NCBI RefSeq assembly: GCF_002217655.1
Contig: NZ_NEWK01000001.1
Span: 1,126,001 to 1,190,000, forward strand
DNA from: Geobacillus thermocatenulatus
GTDB lineage: Bacteria > Bacillota > Bacilli > Bacillales > Anoxybacillaceae
DNA length: 64,000 nt
Direction: 5' to 3'
The position numbers and the translations under genes are program-made. Of this stretch, positions 26,893 to 37,385 are shown piece by piece (the stretch's first letter is position 1; the number at the start of each line of letters is the position of its first letter). The notes under the pieces are model-generated. The model was not told the DNA's origin. It made no database searches and worked only from the letters and a program-made list of their open reading frames with translations.

Positions 26893-28995
26893 GTGGGAAG
26901 GTTTCGTTTTTTTCTTGAGCGGACAAAAACAGTCCGCTTTGTCCGCTTTTGGCTGTTTTTGCTTTTGGCTGTTCTGTTGTTTGCCGTTTTGTATTGGCAA
27001 GTGAAGCCGCGCCAGTATGAGCTGCGCCTGTTTGACGTCGCGAAGGAAACGATCCGTTCGCCGGTGACGGTCGAGGACAAAGAGGCGACCGCCAAGCTGA
27101 AAGAAGAGGCGGCGGCGAAAGTAGCGGATGTCTATACGTTAAAAAAAGAATATGCCGAAAACCGGGTCGACCTTCTTTCCTCGCTGTTTGCCGCGATTGA
27201 AAGCGTGCAGCGCGAGGCGGAGCCGGACCGCCCGCTCGGCGATATGATCGCCAAACTTGAGGAACGGCTGCCGCCGGAATGGCTTGCCTATCTGTCTGCC
27301 GCTGAATGGCAACGGCTGCTTGCCGCCTCGCCGGAGGAGCTCAAGACGGCGAAGGAAGCCGCCTTGACCGCGGTGCATGCCGTCATGAGCGAGCGCATTT
27401 CCCAAGCGGAACTTGACACGGCGCGGGCGGAAGCGGCCAAAGAGCTTGAATACGCTGCGCTGTCGCCGCCGCTTCGCGAGGCGGTCGCGAAGCTTTGCCG
27501 ACAGGCGGTCATTCCGAACGTCGTCTACGATCGGGCGGCGACGGAAGAAAAACGGCGGCAGGCGATGGATGAAGTGAAGCCGGTGAAAATTTTGCAAGGG
27601 CAAGTGATCGTCGAGGAAGGACAGTTTATCACGAATGATGTTTACCGCCGGCTCGAGCTGGTCGGCTTGCTTGAGAGCGGGCGTCCGTCTTGGACCGCCG
27701 CTGGGCTTTTGGTGTTCGTTTTGTTGCTGCTTGCTCCGCTCATTTATTATTTTCGGACGGAAACGACGAATGAAAAGCTGTCGCTTTATACAGCCATTTT
27801 TGCGTTGATGATGACGACAATGGCGCTCATTCGCCTTCTGCCATCTAGCGGCGCTGTTTCCATCGGTTACCTTGTGCCGGCGGCGTTCGGGCCGATGCTC
27901 GTCCGCATTTTGCTCGGAGAGCGGCTCGCGATGATGACGACCATCATCGGAGCAGTGTGCGGCAGTTTGCTGTTCAATGAGGAAATTGGAACGGCCGGCG
28001 CGGTGTCGGTGTCGTTGATTGTTTACTTTCTTGCCGGCGGCTTGGCCGGGACGTTTTGTCTGCCAAAGGAGCTGGCGAAAGCGAACATTTGGCGGGCCGG
28101 CGTGTTTGTCGCCGCGGTCAATATCGTTTCGCTTTTTTCGCTGTTGCTGTTAAAAAACGGCCGCTATTCGCCGACGGAAATCGGCTTGTTGGTGCTGATG
28201 GCGGCGGCCTCAGGGGTTTTTTCTGCCATTTTGACGATCGGTCTCTTGCCGGTGTTGGAGGCGGCGTTTGGCATTTTGTCGCCGCTTCGGCTCATTGAAC
28301 TGTCCAATCCGAACCATCCGCTCTTGCGCAAGTTGCTCACTGAAGCGCCGGGGACGTACCATCATAGCATTATGGTCGCCAATTTGGCCGAAGCGGCGTG
28401 CGAGGCGATCGGCGCCGACGGCTTGCTGGCGCGCGTCGCCTGCTACTACCATGACATCGGCAAGACGAAGCGGCCGCGCTATTTCATCGAAAATCAAATA
28501 GGCGGCAATCCGCATGACCATTTGTCGCCGCAGTTGAGCAAAAATATTATTATTGCCCATGTCGCCGACGGCGTCGCTTTGCTGCGCAAGCACCGGCTGC
28601 CGAAGGAGATCATCGACATCGCCGAACAGCACCACGGCACGACGCTGCTGAAGTATTTTTATCATAAGGCGCGCGAGCAAACCGAGTTTGTCTCGGAAGC
28701 GGAGTTTCGTTATCCCGGGCCGAAGCCGCAGACGAAAGAAGCGGCGGTCATCAACATCGCCGACAGCGTCGAAGCGGCTGTTCGCTCGCTATCCAACCCG
28801 TCGCAGGAAAAAATCGAGAAGATCGTCCGGTCGATCATCGCTGATCGCTTGCAGGACAACCAGCTGAACGAGTGCGACATTACGCTGAAGGAGTTGGAAC
28901 TCGTCGCCCGTTCGCTTTGCGAGACTTTAAACGGCGTCTTCCATTCGCGCATCGAATACCCAGAAGTACGAAAGGAAAAGGTGAAGCATGCATGA
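26893..28995 (+). CDS. pgpH: PgpH, membrane-bound HD cyclic di-AMP phosphodiesterase
   Basis: The 700-residue protein is a 7TM-7TMR-HD protein (B. subtilis YqfF/PgpH). One N-terminal membrane segment (FWLFLLLAVLLFAVLYW) is followed by a large outer domain, then about seven membrane helices (residues about 275-440). The cytoplasmic HD domain has TYHHSIMVANLAEAA, YYHDIGKTKRPRYF with the metal-binding His-Asp, and AEQHHGT. It hydrolyses cyclic di-AMP to pApA. The start is GTG at 26893 with GAGGGG 8 nt before; no stop blocks the frame further upstream, but that part lies in phoH. It overlaps ybeY by 4 bp. Confidence 0.94.
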   Translation: MGRFRFFLERTKTVRFVRFWLFLLLAVLLFAVLYWQVKPRQYELRLFDVAKETIRSPVTVEDKEATAKLKEEAAAKVADVYTLKKEYAENRVDLLSSLFAAIESVQREAEPDRPLGDMIAKLEERLPPEWLAYLSAAEWQRLLAASPEELKTAKEAALTAVHAVMSERISQAELDTARAEAAKELEYAALSPPLREAVAKLCRQAVIPNVVYDRAATEEKRRQAMDEVKPVKILQGQVIVEEGQFITNDVYRRLELVGLLESGRPSWTAAGLLVFVLLLLAPLIYYFRTETTNEKLSLYTAIFALMMTTMALIRLLPSSGAVSIGYLVPAAFGPMLVRILLGERLAMMTTIIGAVCGSLLFNEEIGTAGAVSVSLIVYFLAGGLAGTFCLPKELAKANIWRAGVFVAAVNIVSLFSLLLLKNGRYSPTEIGLLVLMAAASGVFSAILTIGLLPVLEAAFGILSPLRLIELSNPNHPLLRKLLTEAPGTYHHSIMVANLAEAACEAIGADGLLARVACYYHDIGKTKRPRYFIENQIGGNPHDHLSPQLSKNIIIAHVADGVALLRKHRLPKEIIDIAEQHHGTTLLKYFYHKAREQTEFVSEAEFRYPGPKPQTKEAAVINIADSVEAAVRSLSNPSQEKIEKIVRSIIADRLQDNQLNECDITLKELELVARSLCETLNGVFHSRIEYPEVRKEKVKHA

Positions 28996-29462
28996 CCATT
29001 CACATTGATTTTCTAGATGAAACGAACGAGGTGACCGCTGAGCAAATCGAGACGATCGAGCGGCTGCTCGCCGAGGCGGCGGCCCTTGAAAACGTGCCGG
29101 ACGGGGCGGAAGTGAGCGTCACATTTGTGGACAACGAACGCATCCGCGCGATGAATCGCGACTATCGCGGCAAAGATGCGCCGACCGATGTGCTTTCGTT
29201 TGCTCTTGAGGAGGAAGGGGAAGAAGAGGTTCACATCGTCGGCGCTGATATGCCGCCGGTGCTCGGCGATATCCTCATTTCGATTCCGAAGGCGAAAGAG
29301 CAGGCGGCGGCCTATGGACATTCGTTCATGCGCGAGCTCGGGTTTTTGGCTGTGCACGGTTTCTTGCACCTGCTTGGTTACGATCATGGGACAGAAGAGG
29401 AAGAGCGCGTCATGTTCGCCAAGCAGGAAGACATCTTGGCGAGGTTCGGGTTGACAAGATAA
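28992..29462 (+). CDS. ybeY: YbeY, endoribonuclease for rRNA maturation
   Basis: YbeY (156 aa) is a zinc-dependent endoribonuclease acting in 16S rRNA 3' maturation and ribosome quality control. The family signature HGFLHLLGYDHGTEEEE (about residues 119-135) supplies the three His metal ligands. RDYRGKDAPTDVLSFAL marks the middle. The ATG at 28992 overlaps the pgpH stop codon, indicating translational coupling, and its own stop codon shares one base with dgkA. The order phoH-pgpH-ybeY-dgkA-cdd-era is conserved in Bacillaceae. Confidence 0.96.
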   Translation: MTIHIDFLDETNEVTAEQIETIERLLAEAAALENVPDGAEVSVTFVDNERIRAMNRDYRGKDAPTDVLSFALEEEGEEEVHIVGADMPPVLGDILISIPKAKEQAAAYGHSFMRELGFLAVHGFLHLLGYDHGTEEEERVMFAKQEDILARFGLTR

Positions 29463-29815
29463 TGCGCGGCAAACGAGAGCGCGACCGGTTTGTTTGGGCG
29501 TGGGCGGGAATGAAAGCGGCGGTGAAAGAGGAAGCTCATTTGCGCTTCCACTTGGCGGCCGCTGTTGTCGCCTTTGCGGTCGGCGGCATCGTTGGGCTGT
29601 CGCGCTGGGAGTGGATCGTGTTGCTCATGGCAGTCGGCGCGGTCATTACGCTCGAGCTTGTCAATACAGCCATTGAGCGCGCCGTTGACTTAGTGACGGA
29701 TCAGTTTCATCCGTTGGCGAAAGCGGCGAAAGACATCGCTGCCGCGGCGGTGCTGGCGGCGGCCGGATTGGCGGTTGTGATCGGCATTTTGCTGTTTTGG
29801 CCGCATCTTCGTTAA
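29462..29815 (+). CDS. dgkA: Diacylglycerol kinase family protein, probably undecaprenol kinase
   Basis: The 117-residue protein is an integral membrane kinase with three hydrophobic segments. The family motif ELVNTAIERAVDLVTD (about residues 65-80) holds the conserved Glu, Asn and Glu of the active site, and KEEAHLRFHLAAA is near the N-terminus. In Gram-positive bacteria such DgkA proteins phosphorylate undecaprenol, recycling the lipid carrier of cell wall synthesis. It begins in a TAATG overlap with ybeY. Substrate preference is from family knowledge. Confidence 0.93.
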   Translation: MRGKRERDRFVWAWAGMKAAVKEEAHLRFHLAAAVVAFAVGGIVGLSRWEWIVLLMAVGAVITLELVNTAIERAVDLVTDQFHPLAKAAKDIAAAAVLAAAGLAVVIGILLFWPHLR

Positions 29816-29892
29816 ACGAATGAGGGAGAAAATTCTAATTTTTCTGTTACATTTTGATTTCAAATGATGAAATGGATGGCGTTTTTTTGTAA

Positions 29893-31237
<1,345 letters not shown>

Positions 31238-31338
31238 CGGTTAGAAAATTTTACGCGACATAAACCGTTTTTGCCTAAGCCAACCTATAGGTAGACCACC
31301 AATACGCAATGCCTGCAGGCGGAAAGAGGTGTCATTCC

Positions 31339-31482
31339 ATGCTTGAGTTTACGTGGAAGCTGTTTAGCCAAACAGGCAATATCGACACGTACCTTCTATT
31401 TAAAGAGTTGGAACGCGAGCAACAGTTTGGCAGTGAAGAGCAAAACGCTGAACAGAACGAAATCGACCAGCCGATCTCGTAG
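31339..31482 (+). CDS. yqzL: YqzL family small protein (47 aa)
   Basis: This 47-residue protein starts [20 protein letters not shown] and is acidic in its second half. B. subtilis YqzL has nearly the same N-terminus and sits between era and recO, as here. GAAAGAGGTG gives a good ribosome binding site before the ATG at 31339. The function is unknown. Confidence 0.88.
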   Translation: MLEFTWKLFSQTGNIDTYLLFKELEREQQFGSEEQNAEQNEIDQPIS

Positions 31483-31513
31483 CGTCGTTGTTGGTAGAAG
31501 CGGTGGTGATGGG

Positions 31514-32302
31514 ATGTTCGAAACGTGTGAAGCGATCGTCATGCGGACGGTCGATTATGGCGAGACGAATAAAATTGTCACATTGTTTACCCGAGAATGG
31601 GGAAAGGTGGCTGCGATGGCAAGGGGAGCGAAAAAGCCAAGCAGCCGCCTTTCTGCTGTTACGCAGCCGCTCTCATACGGCCATTATGTCATTCGCCGCA
31701 GCCGCGGCGTTGGCGTTCTTCACCAGGGAGAGCTCATTGACTCGATGCGGACGTTGCGCGAAGATTTGTTTGCCGCCGCCTATGCCGCATATATTGTCGA
31801 GCTAACTGACAAAAGCACGGAAGAGCAAAAGCGCAATCCGTACTTGTTCGAGCTTCTTTTGCAGACACTACAATATATGAGCGAAGGCCGCGATTTAGAG
31901 ATTTTGACGTTCATTTACGAAATGAAAATGCTTGCAGTGCTTGGCATTCCGCCGGTGCTGGACCGTTGCGTCCGCTGCGGGGCGACGGAGGGGCGCTTTT
32001 CGTTTTCCGTCAAGGAGGCGGGCTTCCTTTGCCATCGCTGCGAGGCGTCCGATCCCCATCGGTTCCCGCTCTCTTCGGCTTCCGTCCGGCTGTTGCGCCT
32101 CTTTTTTCATATCGATCTTGCCCGGCTTGGTTCCATATCGGTGAAAGAAAGCACAAAGATGGAGCTTTGTGCTGTATTGTCCGCCTATTATGATGAATAT
32201 GCCGGCCTGTCGCTGAAGACGAAGCGTTTTTTGCAGCAAATCGGTGAACTGAAAGATAAGCTCAGCTCTGACGGAGGGCAAGGAACATCATTTTCATTGT
32301 GA
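31514..32302 (+). CDS. recO: RecO, DNA repair mediator
   Basis: RecO (262 aa) loads RecA on SSB-coated DNA in the RecFOR pathway and anneals DNA strands. The N-terminal OB fold covers about residues 1-80 ([21 protein letters not shown], with the basic stretch [10 protein letters not shown]). The helical domain holds a four-Cys zinc site: CVRCGATEG and [10 protein letters not shown] chose ATG 31514; the frame is open upstream through yqzL but has no family match there. The start follows GGTGGTGATGGG, a fair ribosome binding site. Confidence 0.95.
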   Translation: MFETCEAIVMRTVDYGETNKIVTLFTREWGKVAAMARGAKKPSSRLSAVTQPLSYGHYVIRRSRGVGVLHQGELIDSMRTLREDLFAAAYAAYIVELTDKSTEEQKRNPYLFELLLQTLQYMSEGRDLEILTFIYEMKMLAVLGIPPVLDRCVRCGATEGRFSFSVKEAGFLCHRCEASDPHRFPLSSASVRLLRLFFHIDLARLGSISVKESTKMELCAVLSAYYDEYAGLSLKTKRFLQQIGELKDKLSSDGGQGTSFSL

Positions 32303-32374
32303 ATGGGGCGTGTAGTATAATATAAATGAGAGTGATAGCGTGTGGGACCTTTTTTGGCAAGGTGGTGAACGACG

Positions 32375-32998
32375 ATCGAACTAAATAAACGCCAAGAGCA
32401 GATTTTGCAAATTGTGAAAGACTACGGGCCGATCACCGGAGAAAGCATCGCGGAGAAACTGAACTTGACGAGGGCGACGCTGCGGCCGGACTTGGCCATC
32501 TTGACGATGGCTGGCTACTTGGAAGCGCGGCCGCGCGTCGGCTATTTCTATACGGGAAAAACCGGCAAGCAGCTGTTCGCCGATAAAATGAAAAAGATGA
32601 AAGTCGAGGATTACCAATCGATTCCAGTTGTCATCAATGAGAATGTGAGCGTCTATGATGCGATCGTCACAATGTTTCTAGAGGACGTCGGCACGCTGTT
32701 TGTCGTCGATGACGAGTCGTTGCTTGCGGGCGTTTTGTCGCGCAAAGATTTGTTGCGCGCAAGCCTCGGCAAGCAGGAACTGACGGCGATCCCGGTCAAT
32801 ATTATTATGACGCGGATGCCGAACATCGCCGTTTGCTACAAGGACGACCCGCTCATTGACGTGGCGGAACAGCTGATTGAAAAACAGATCGATGCTATGC
32901 CGGTCGTGCGCAAAACGGAGAAAGGATATGAAGTGATCGGCCGTATTACGAAAACGAATATAACGAAAGCATTCGTGTCGCTAGCCAAAGAGGACTAA
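32375..32998 (+). CDS. ccpN: CcpN, gluconeogenesis repressor with CBS domains (start unclear)
   Basis: CcpN represses gapB and pckA during growth on glucose. The product has an N-terminal helix-turn-helix (ITGESIAEKLNLTRATLRPD) and two CBS domains (residues about 75-195). B. subtilis CcpN begins a few residues before IELNKRQE; here that sequence begins at 32375 with codon ATC, and an in-frame TGA lies at 32366-32368. No ATG, GTG or TTG exists between them. The first standard start is TTG at 32405, which would remove ten residues including part of the DNA-binding helix. AAGGTGG lies 9 nt before the ATC. Either ATC is used, or one base has been gained near 32368 (GTGACGACG would restore a GTG start). 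yqfL follows after 21 bp. Confidence 0.8.
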   Translation: MELNKRQEQILQIVKDYGPITGESIAEKLNLTRATLRPDLAILTMAGYLEARPRVGYFYTGKTGKQLFADKMKKMKVEDYQSIPVVINENVSVYDAIVTMFLEDVGTLFVVDDESLLAGVLSRKDLLRASLGKQELTAIPVNIIMTRMPNIAVCYKDDPLIDVAEQLIEKQIDAMPVVRKTEKGYEVIGRITKTNITKAFVSLAKED

Positions 32999-33019
32999 TC
33001 CAAACAAAGGAGGAGAAGA

Positions 33020-33820
33020 ATGAACCAGCGCCTTGTTTACGTCGTATCCGATTCCGGCGGGGAAACGGCCGAGCTTGTCGTCAAAGCCGCAGCCAGCCAG
33101 TTTCACGCCTCGCCGATTCAAGTGAAACGCGTCCCGTATGTGGAAGATAAAACGACATTGGCTGAAGTCGTCGCTTTAGCGAAAATGAACCGCGCCATCA
33201 TCGCGTTTACGCTCGTCGTTCCGGAGATGCGGGAATTCTTGCTCGCCGAAGCGGCGCGCGAAGGGGTCGTCGCATACGATATCATCGGTCCGCTCATTGA
33301 AAAGATGAGCCATTTGTTCCAGCTGACGCCAAGATATGAGCCGGGTCAAGTGCGCGTACTTGACGAAGATTACTTCAAAAAGATTGAAGCGATCGAATTT
33401 GCTGTCAAATACGATGACGGGCGCGACCCGCGCGGCATTTTGCGCGCCGATATCGTGCTCATCGGCGTATCGCGCACATCGAAAACACCGCTGTCGCAAT
33501 ATTTGGCGCATAAGCGGCTGAAAGTGGCGAATGTGCCGATCGTTCCAGAGGTCGAGCCGCCGGAGCAGCTGTTTCGAGTCGGTCCGGGGAAATGCTTCGG
33601 CTTGAAAATCAGTCCGGATAAACTGCTTTCGATCCGCCGCGAGCGGCTGAAATCGCTCGGCCTGAACGACCAGGCGATTTACGCCAATATGGATCGAATC
33701 AAAGAGGAGCTCGCTTATTTTGATGAAGTCGTGAAAAAAATCGGCTGTGACGTCATCGATGTGACGAACAAGGCGGTCGAAGAGACGGCGAGCATCATTA
33801 TGAAAAAGTTGAAGCGCTAG
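33020..33820 (+). CDS. yqfL: YqfL, pyruvate phosphate dikinase / PEP synthase regulatory protein
   Basis: The 266-residue protein belongs to the DUF299 family of bifunctional kinase/phosphorylases that switch pyruvate phosphate dikinase or PEP synthase on and off. It shows the N-terminal motif [17 protein letters not shown] and a P-loop-like [19 protein letters not shown] (about residues 151-169). In B. subtilis YqfL adjusts CcpN activity, and the two genes are adjacent here as well, which favours a regulatory role in gluconeogenesis. The start is ATG 33020 after AAAGGAGGAG. Confidence 0.92.
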   Translation: MNQRLVYVVSDSGGETAELVVKAAASQFHASPIQVKRVPYVEDKTTLAEVVALAKMNRAIIAFTLVVPEMREFLLAEAAREGVVAYDIIGPLIEKMSHLFQLTPRYEPGQVRVLDEDYFKKIEAIEFAVKYDDGRDPRGILRADIVLIGVSRTSKTPLSQYLAHKRLKVANVPIVPEVEPPEQLFRVGPGKCFGLKISPDKLLSIRRERLKSLGLNDQAIYANMDRIKEELAYFDEVVKKIGCDVIDVTNKAVEETASIIMKKLKR

Positions 33821-33832
33821 CTTCGCCTCATC

Positions 33833-33868
33833 CGCACGATTTCTTGATTGGAGTCGTGCGTTTTCTTA
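33833..33868 (+). terminator. Terminator after yqfL
   Basis: CGCACGA (33833-33839) pairs with TCGTGCG (33854-33860) and is followed by TTTTCTT. Confidence 0.85.
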
Positions 33869-34353
33869 TGGCATATTGCCGCCACTTATATTATAATAAA
33901 AAATTGCGAGAAAAATGACCTATATAGGTTTAGAGCGGCCATGAGACGAGTAAACTATTTATAGCCGCTTGTCAAGAAGAACGAAAAAAAGATTTTCGAC
34001 AAAGTTGTCAATCATTCGGCAAAAAAGCAGGATTTTTTTGCGATGGTGTAGAATAATAGGGGGTGTAAAGCAACCCTTGCTTTGAGGGCACGGTCATCTG
34101 TTGCATAAGATCGTCAAGAAAAAAAGTGAAATTTTCTTTTTCTTGCTGAAATATAATATACCGAAGCGCATCTTCGAGATGCACCGCTCTGGTGAATCTT
34201 TGTCCAGACGGCGGGCTGAGGGGCGGGAAGCGGATGATCAAGCCAGCCGACTTTACGGGCAGGGGGGCGAAACGAACGTTTTGAAAAAATTTGTCGAAAT
34301 GGAAAGGAAAATCGGCTTGCTGCCGAGAATAAATACGATACGGGGTTGTTCGT
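33869..34353 (+). other. Long intergenic region and leader in front of dnaG
   Basis: No convincing gene is present in these 485 bp. The first half is AT-rich and contains the perfect palindrome ACCTATATAGGT (33918-33929). The second half holds a small hairpin GCATCT/AGATGC and G-rich runs that may belong to a structured leader. AAAGGAAAA (34303-34311), 12 nt and CGAGAATAA (34324-34332) resemble a SigH promoter (consensus RNAGGAWWW and RNNGAATWW), which would start transcription near 34338. The B. subtilis dnaG-sigA operon also has a SigH promoter, though at another place. The assignments are tentative. Confidence 0.35.
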
Positions 34354-36150
34354 ATGGGACATCGCATTCCCGAGGAAACGATTGAAGCCATCCGCCGCGG
34401 TGTTGACATCGTTGACGTCATTGGCGAATACGTCCAGTTGAAAAAGCAAGGCCGCAACTATTTTGGCTTATGCCCGTTTCACGGAGAAAAGACGCCATCG
34501 TTTTCCGTTTCCCCAGAAAAGCAAATTTTCCACTGCTTCGGCTGCGGGGCAGGGGGGAATGTCTTTACGTTTTTAATGGATATCGAAGGCATTCCGTTTG
34601 TGGAAGCGGCGAAACGTCTTGCGGCCAAAGCAGGGATCGACTTGTCCGCCTATGAGCTGGACAGCCGTGGGAGTGATGGCAGCCGAGCCGACGAGGCGAA
34701 GGCGATGGTCGAAGCACACACGTTGTTGAAACGATTTTACCATCATTTGCTTGTCCATACAAAAGAAGGACAAGCCGCGCTCGATTATTTGCAGGTGCGC
34801 GGGTGGACAAAAGAAACGATCGACCGATTTGAAATCGGCTATGCGCCGGATGTTCCTGATGCCGCCGTCAAGCTGCTGGATAGCCGTTCGTTTCCGTTGG
34901 TATTGATGGAAAAGGCGGGCTTGTTGGTGAAAAAAGAAGACGGGCGATACGTCGACCGCTTCCGGAATCGGATTATGTTTCCGATCCATGATCATCGCGG
35001 CGAGACGGTTGGTTTTTCCGGCCGTCTGCTCGGCGACGGGCAACCAAAGTACATGAACAGCCCAGAAACGCCGATTTTCCGCAAAGGCACGCTTTTGTAT
35101 TTTTTTCACGAGGCGCGCGTGTCAATCCGCAAGCGTCAAGAGGCGCTGCTCGTTGAAGGATTTGCCGATGTCATCTCTGCCGTGCAGGCCGGCGTTGACT
35201 ATGTGGTGGCAACGATGGGAACATCGCTGACCGAGGAGCAGGCACGCATTTTGCGCCGCCATGCTGAAACGGTCACGATTTGCTATGACGGCGACAGCGC
35301 CGGAACGGAAGCCGCCTGGCGCGCCGCCGAACAATTGAGCGGATTCGGGTGCCGCGTGAAGGTAGCATTGCTCCCGGACGGGCTGGATCCAGATGAATAT
35401 ATACGCACTTCTGGCGCCGATCGTTTTGCCGAAGAGATCGCCGCCGCCCGGCCGCTCATGGCGTTTAAAATGGATCGTTTGCGGCGGGGAAAAAATTTGC
35501 AGGAAGAAGGCGACCGGCTCCGTTATATCGAGGAAGCGCTCCGAGAAATCAGCAAGCTGTCGAGCCCGGTGGAAAAAGATTATTATATGCGCCAGCTTGC
35601 GGATGAGTTTTCGCTGTCGCTCTCCGCGCTTTATGAACAGTTGTCCCGCTCCAAGCCGGAACAGCCAAAGCCGCAGGTGAACGGCGGCGGAAAACCGGCC
35701 CAGCCGGCATTGACGAAAAAATTGCTTCCGGCCTTTCAAAATGCCGAGCGGTTGTTGCTTGCCCATATGATGCGGAGCCGCGATGTGGCGTTCATCGTTC
35801 AGGAGAAGGTCGGCGGCCGATTTAATATCGAAGAGCATCGGGCGTTGGCTGCTTACATTTACGCCTTTTACGAAGAGGGTCATGAAGTCGACCCCGGCGC
35901 GCTCATGTCTCGGCTTCCCGGGGAGCTGCGGACGCTGGCGAGCGAGCTGTCGCTTTTGTTGGTCGCAGACGACGTTTCCGAGCGGGAGCTTGCCGATTGC
36001 ATCCGGCATGTGTTGAATCACCCGAAATGGTTAATGCTAAAGGAAAAAGAGCAAGAAAAGACGGAAGCGGAGCGAAGAAAAGACTTTTTGACGGCCGCCC
36101 GCATCGCGAAAGAGATGATTGAGATGAAAAAAATGTTATCTTCTTCATAA
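34354..36150 (+). CDS. dnaG: DnaG, DNA primase
   Basis: DnaG (598 aa) makes RNA primers for DNA replication. The N-terminal zinc-binding domain has the CHC2 ligands in LCPFHGEKTPSF and IFHCFGCGAGG (about residues 40-65). The catalytic TOPRIM core includes LLVEGFADVISAVQAG and the metal-binding CYDGDSAGTEAA. The C-terminal helical domain binds the DnaB-type helicase. The length is normal. The start is ATG 34354 with only a modest ribosome binding site (CGGGG). rpoD follows after 34 bp, forming the classical macromolecular synthesis operon without rpsU. Confidence 0.97.
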   Translation: MGHRIPEETIEAIRRGVDIVDVIGEYVQLKKQGRNYFGLCPFHGEKTPSFSVSPEKQIFHCFGCGAGGNVFTFLMDIEGIPFVEAAKRLAAKAGIDLSAYELDSRGSDGSRADEAKAMVEAHTLLKRFYHHLLVHTKEGQAALDYLQVRGWTKETIDRFEIGYAPDVPDAAVKLLDSRSFPLVLMEKAGLLVKKEDGRYVDRFRNRIMFPIHDHRGETVGFSGRLLGDGQPKYMNSPETPIFRKGTLLYFFHEARVSIRKRQEALLVEGFADVISAVQAGVDYVVATMGTSLTEEQARILRRHAETVTICYDGDSAGTEAAWRAAEQLSGFGCRVKVALLPDGLDPDEYIRTSGADRFAEEIAAARPLMAFKMDRLRRGKNLQEEGDRLRYIEEALREISKLSSPVEKDYYMRQLADEFSLSLSALYEQLSRSKPEQPKPQVNGGGKPAQPALTKKLLPAFQNAERLLLAHMMRSRDVAFIVQEKVGGRFNIEEHRALAAYIYAFYEEGHEVDPGALMSRLPGELRTLASELSLLLVADDVSERELADCIRHVLNHPKWLMLKEKEQEKTEAERRKDFLTAARIAKEMIEMKKMLSSS

Positions 36151-36184
36151 CATGGTGGTATGAGTTTTTAAAGGAGGTAATGAA

Positions 36185-37312
36185 ATGGCTGAAAAACCAG
36201 CCCAATCAAAGCAGGCTGAAGCTGCCGGCGAATCGCTTGAACAAGTGAAAGAGCAACTCGCTGAGCTCGGTAAAAAGCGGGGGATCCTCACCTACGAGGA
36301 AATCGCTGAGCGGTTGTCTGGCTTTGATTTGGACTCCGACCAGATGGATGAGTATTATGAATACCTCGCTGAGCAGGGCATTGAAGTGATCAGCGAATCC
36401 GATCTTGAGGCCGATCCGGACATCGACGACTTGGCCAAAGAGGAAGAATTCGACTTAAATGACTTGTCCGTTCCTCCCGGCGTCAAAATCAATGACCCGG
36501 TGCGCATGTACTTGAAGGAGATCGGCCGCGTGCCGTTGTTGTCGGCGGAAGAAGAAATCGAGCTGGCGAAACGGATCGAGCAAGGCGATGAAGAAGCGAA
36601 ACGCCGGCTGACGGAAGCGAACCTCCGCCTCGTCGTCAGCATCGCCAAACGGTATGTCGGCCGAGGCATGCTCTTTCTTGATTTGATTCAAGAAGGGAAC
36701 ATGGGGCTGATCAAGGCGGTCGAAAAGTTTGACTATCGGAAAGGCTACAAGTTCAGCACGTACGCGACGTGGTGGATCCGCCAAGCCATCACAAGGGCGA
36801 TCGCCGATCAGGCGCGGACGATCCGCATCCCGGTTCATATGGTCGAAACGATCAATAAACTGATCCGCGTCCAACGGCAATTGCTCCAAGACCTCGGGCG
36901 CGAACCAACGCCGGAAGAAATCGCCGAGGAAATGGATTTGACACCGGAAAAAGTGCGGGAAATTTTGAAAATCGCCCAAGAACCGGTGTCGCTCGAGACG
37001 CCGATCGGCGAGGAAGATGACTCGCATCTTGGCGATTTCATCGAAGACCAAGATGCGACATCGCCATCCGAGCACGCTGCTTACGAGCTGTTGAAAGAGC
37101 AGCTCGAAGATGTGCTTGATACGCTGACGGATCGCGAGGAAAATGTGCTGCGTCTCCGCTTCGGGCTTGACGACGGACGGACGCGGACGCTCGAAGAAGT
37201 CGGCAAAGTGTTCGGCGTGACGCGCGAACGCATCCGTCAAATTGAAGCCAAAGCGTTGCGCAAGCTGCGCCATCCAAGCCGCAGCAAACGGCTGAAAGAC
37301 TTTTTAGAGTGA
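36185..37312 (+). CDS. rpoD: RNA polymerase primary sigma factor SigA
   Basis: SigA (375 aa) is the housekeeping sigma factor. Region 1.2 begins near [16 protein letters not shown], region 2 holds [20 protein letters not shown] and [18 protein letters not shown], which read the -10 element, and region 4.2 ends the protein with [20 protein letters not shown], which reads the -35 element. A short acidic region 1.1 is present, as in other Bacillus SigA proteins. The start follows AAAGGAGGTAATGAA, an ideal ribosome binding site. Confidence 0.98.
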   Translation: MAEKPAQSKQAEAAGESLEQVKEQLAELGKKRGILTYEEIAERLSGFDLDSDQMDEYYEYLAEQGIEVISESDLEADPDIDDLAKEEEFDLNDLSVPPGVKINDPVRMYLKEIGRVPLLSAEEEIELAKRIEQGDEEAKRRLTEANLRLVVSIAKRYVGRGMLFLDLIQEGNMGLIKAVEKFDYRKGYKFSTYATWWIRQAITRAIADQARTIRIPVHMVETINKLIRVQRQLLQDLGREPTPEEIAEEMDLTPEKVREILKIAQEPVSLETPIGEEDDSHLGDFIEDQDATSPSEHAAYELLKEQLEDVLDTLTDREENVLRLRFGLDDGRTRTLEEVGKVFGVTRERIRQIEAKALRKLRHPSRSKRLKDFLE

Positions 37313-37324
37313 CCGTTTTGTTCG

Positions 37325-37362
37325 ATAGTTTACTTCTTCGGAAGTAAACTATTTTTTCTTTC
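37325..37362 (+). terminator. Terminator of the dnaG-rpoD operon
   Basis: A perfect 12-bp stem (ATAGTTTACTTC and its complement) closed by a TTCG tetraloop is followed by TTTTTTCTTTCTTT. It is one of the strongest terminators in the window. Confidence 0.95.
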
Positions 37363-37385
37363 TTTATGGGAAAGGTGGTCTATCT

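Noticed and set aside
31283-31293. Palindromic sequence ACCTATAGGT near yqzL, similar to ACCTATATAGGT before dnaG
   Set aside because: Two short AT-rich palindromes of slightly different length are likely by chance; no shared context.
34101-34385. 94-codon frame in the dnaG leader overlapping the dnaG start
   Set aside because: It starts at TTG without a ribosome binding site and overlaps dnaG in another frame; no family resemblance.
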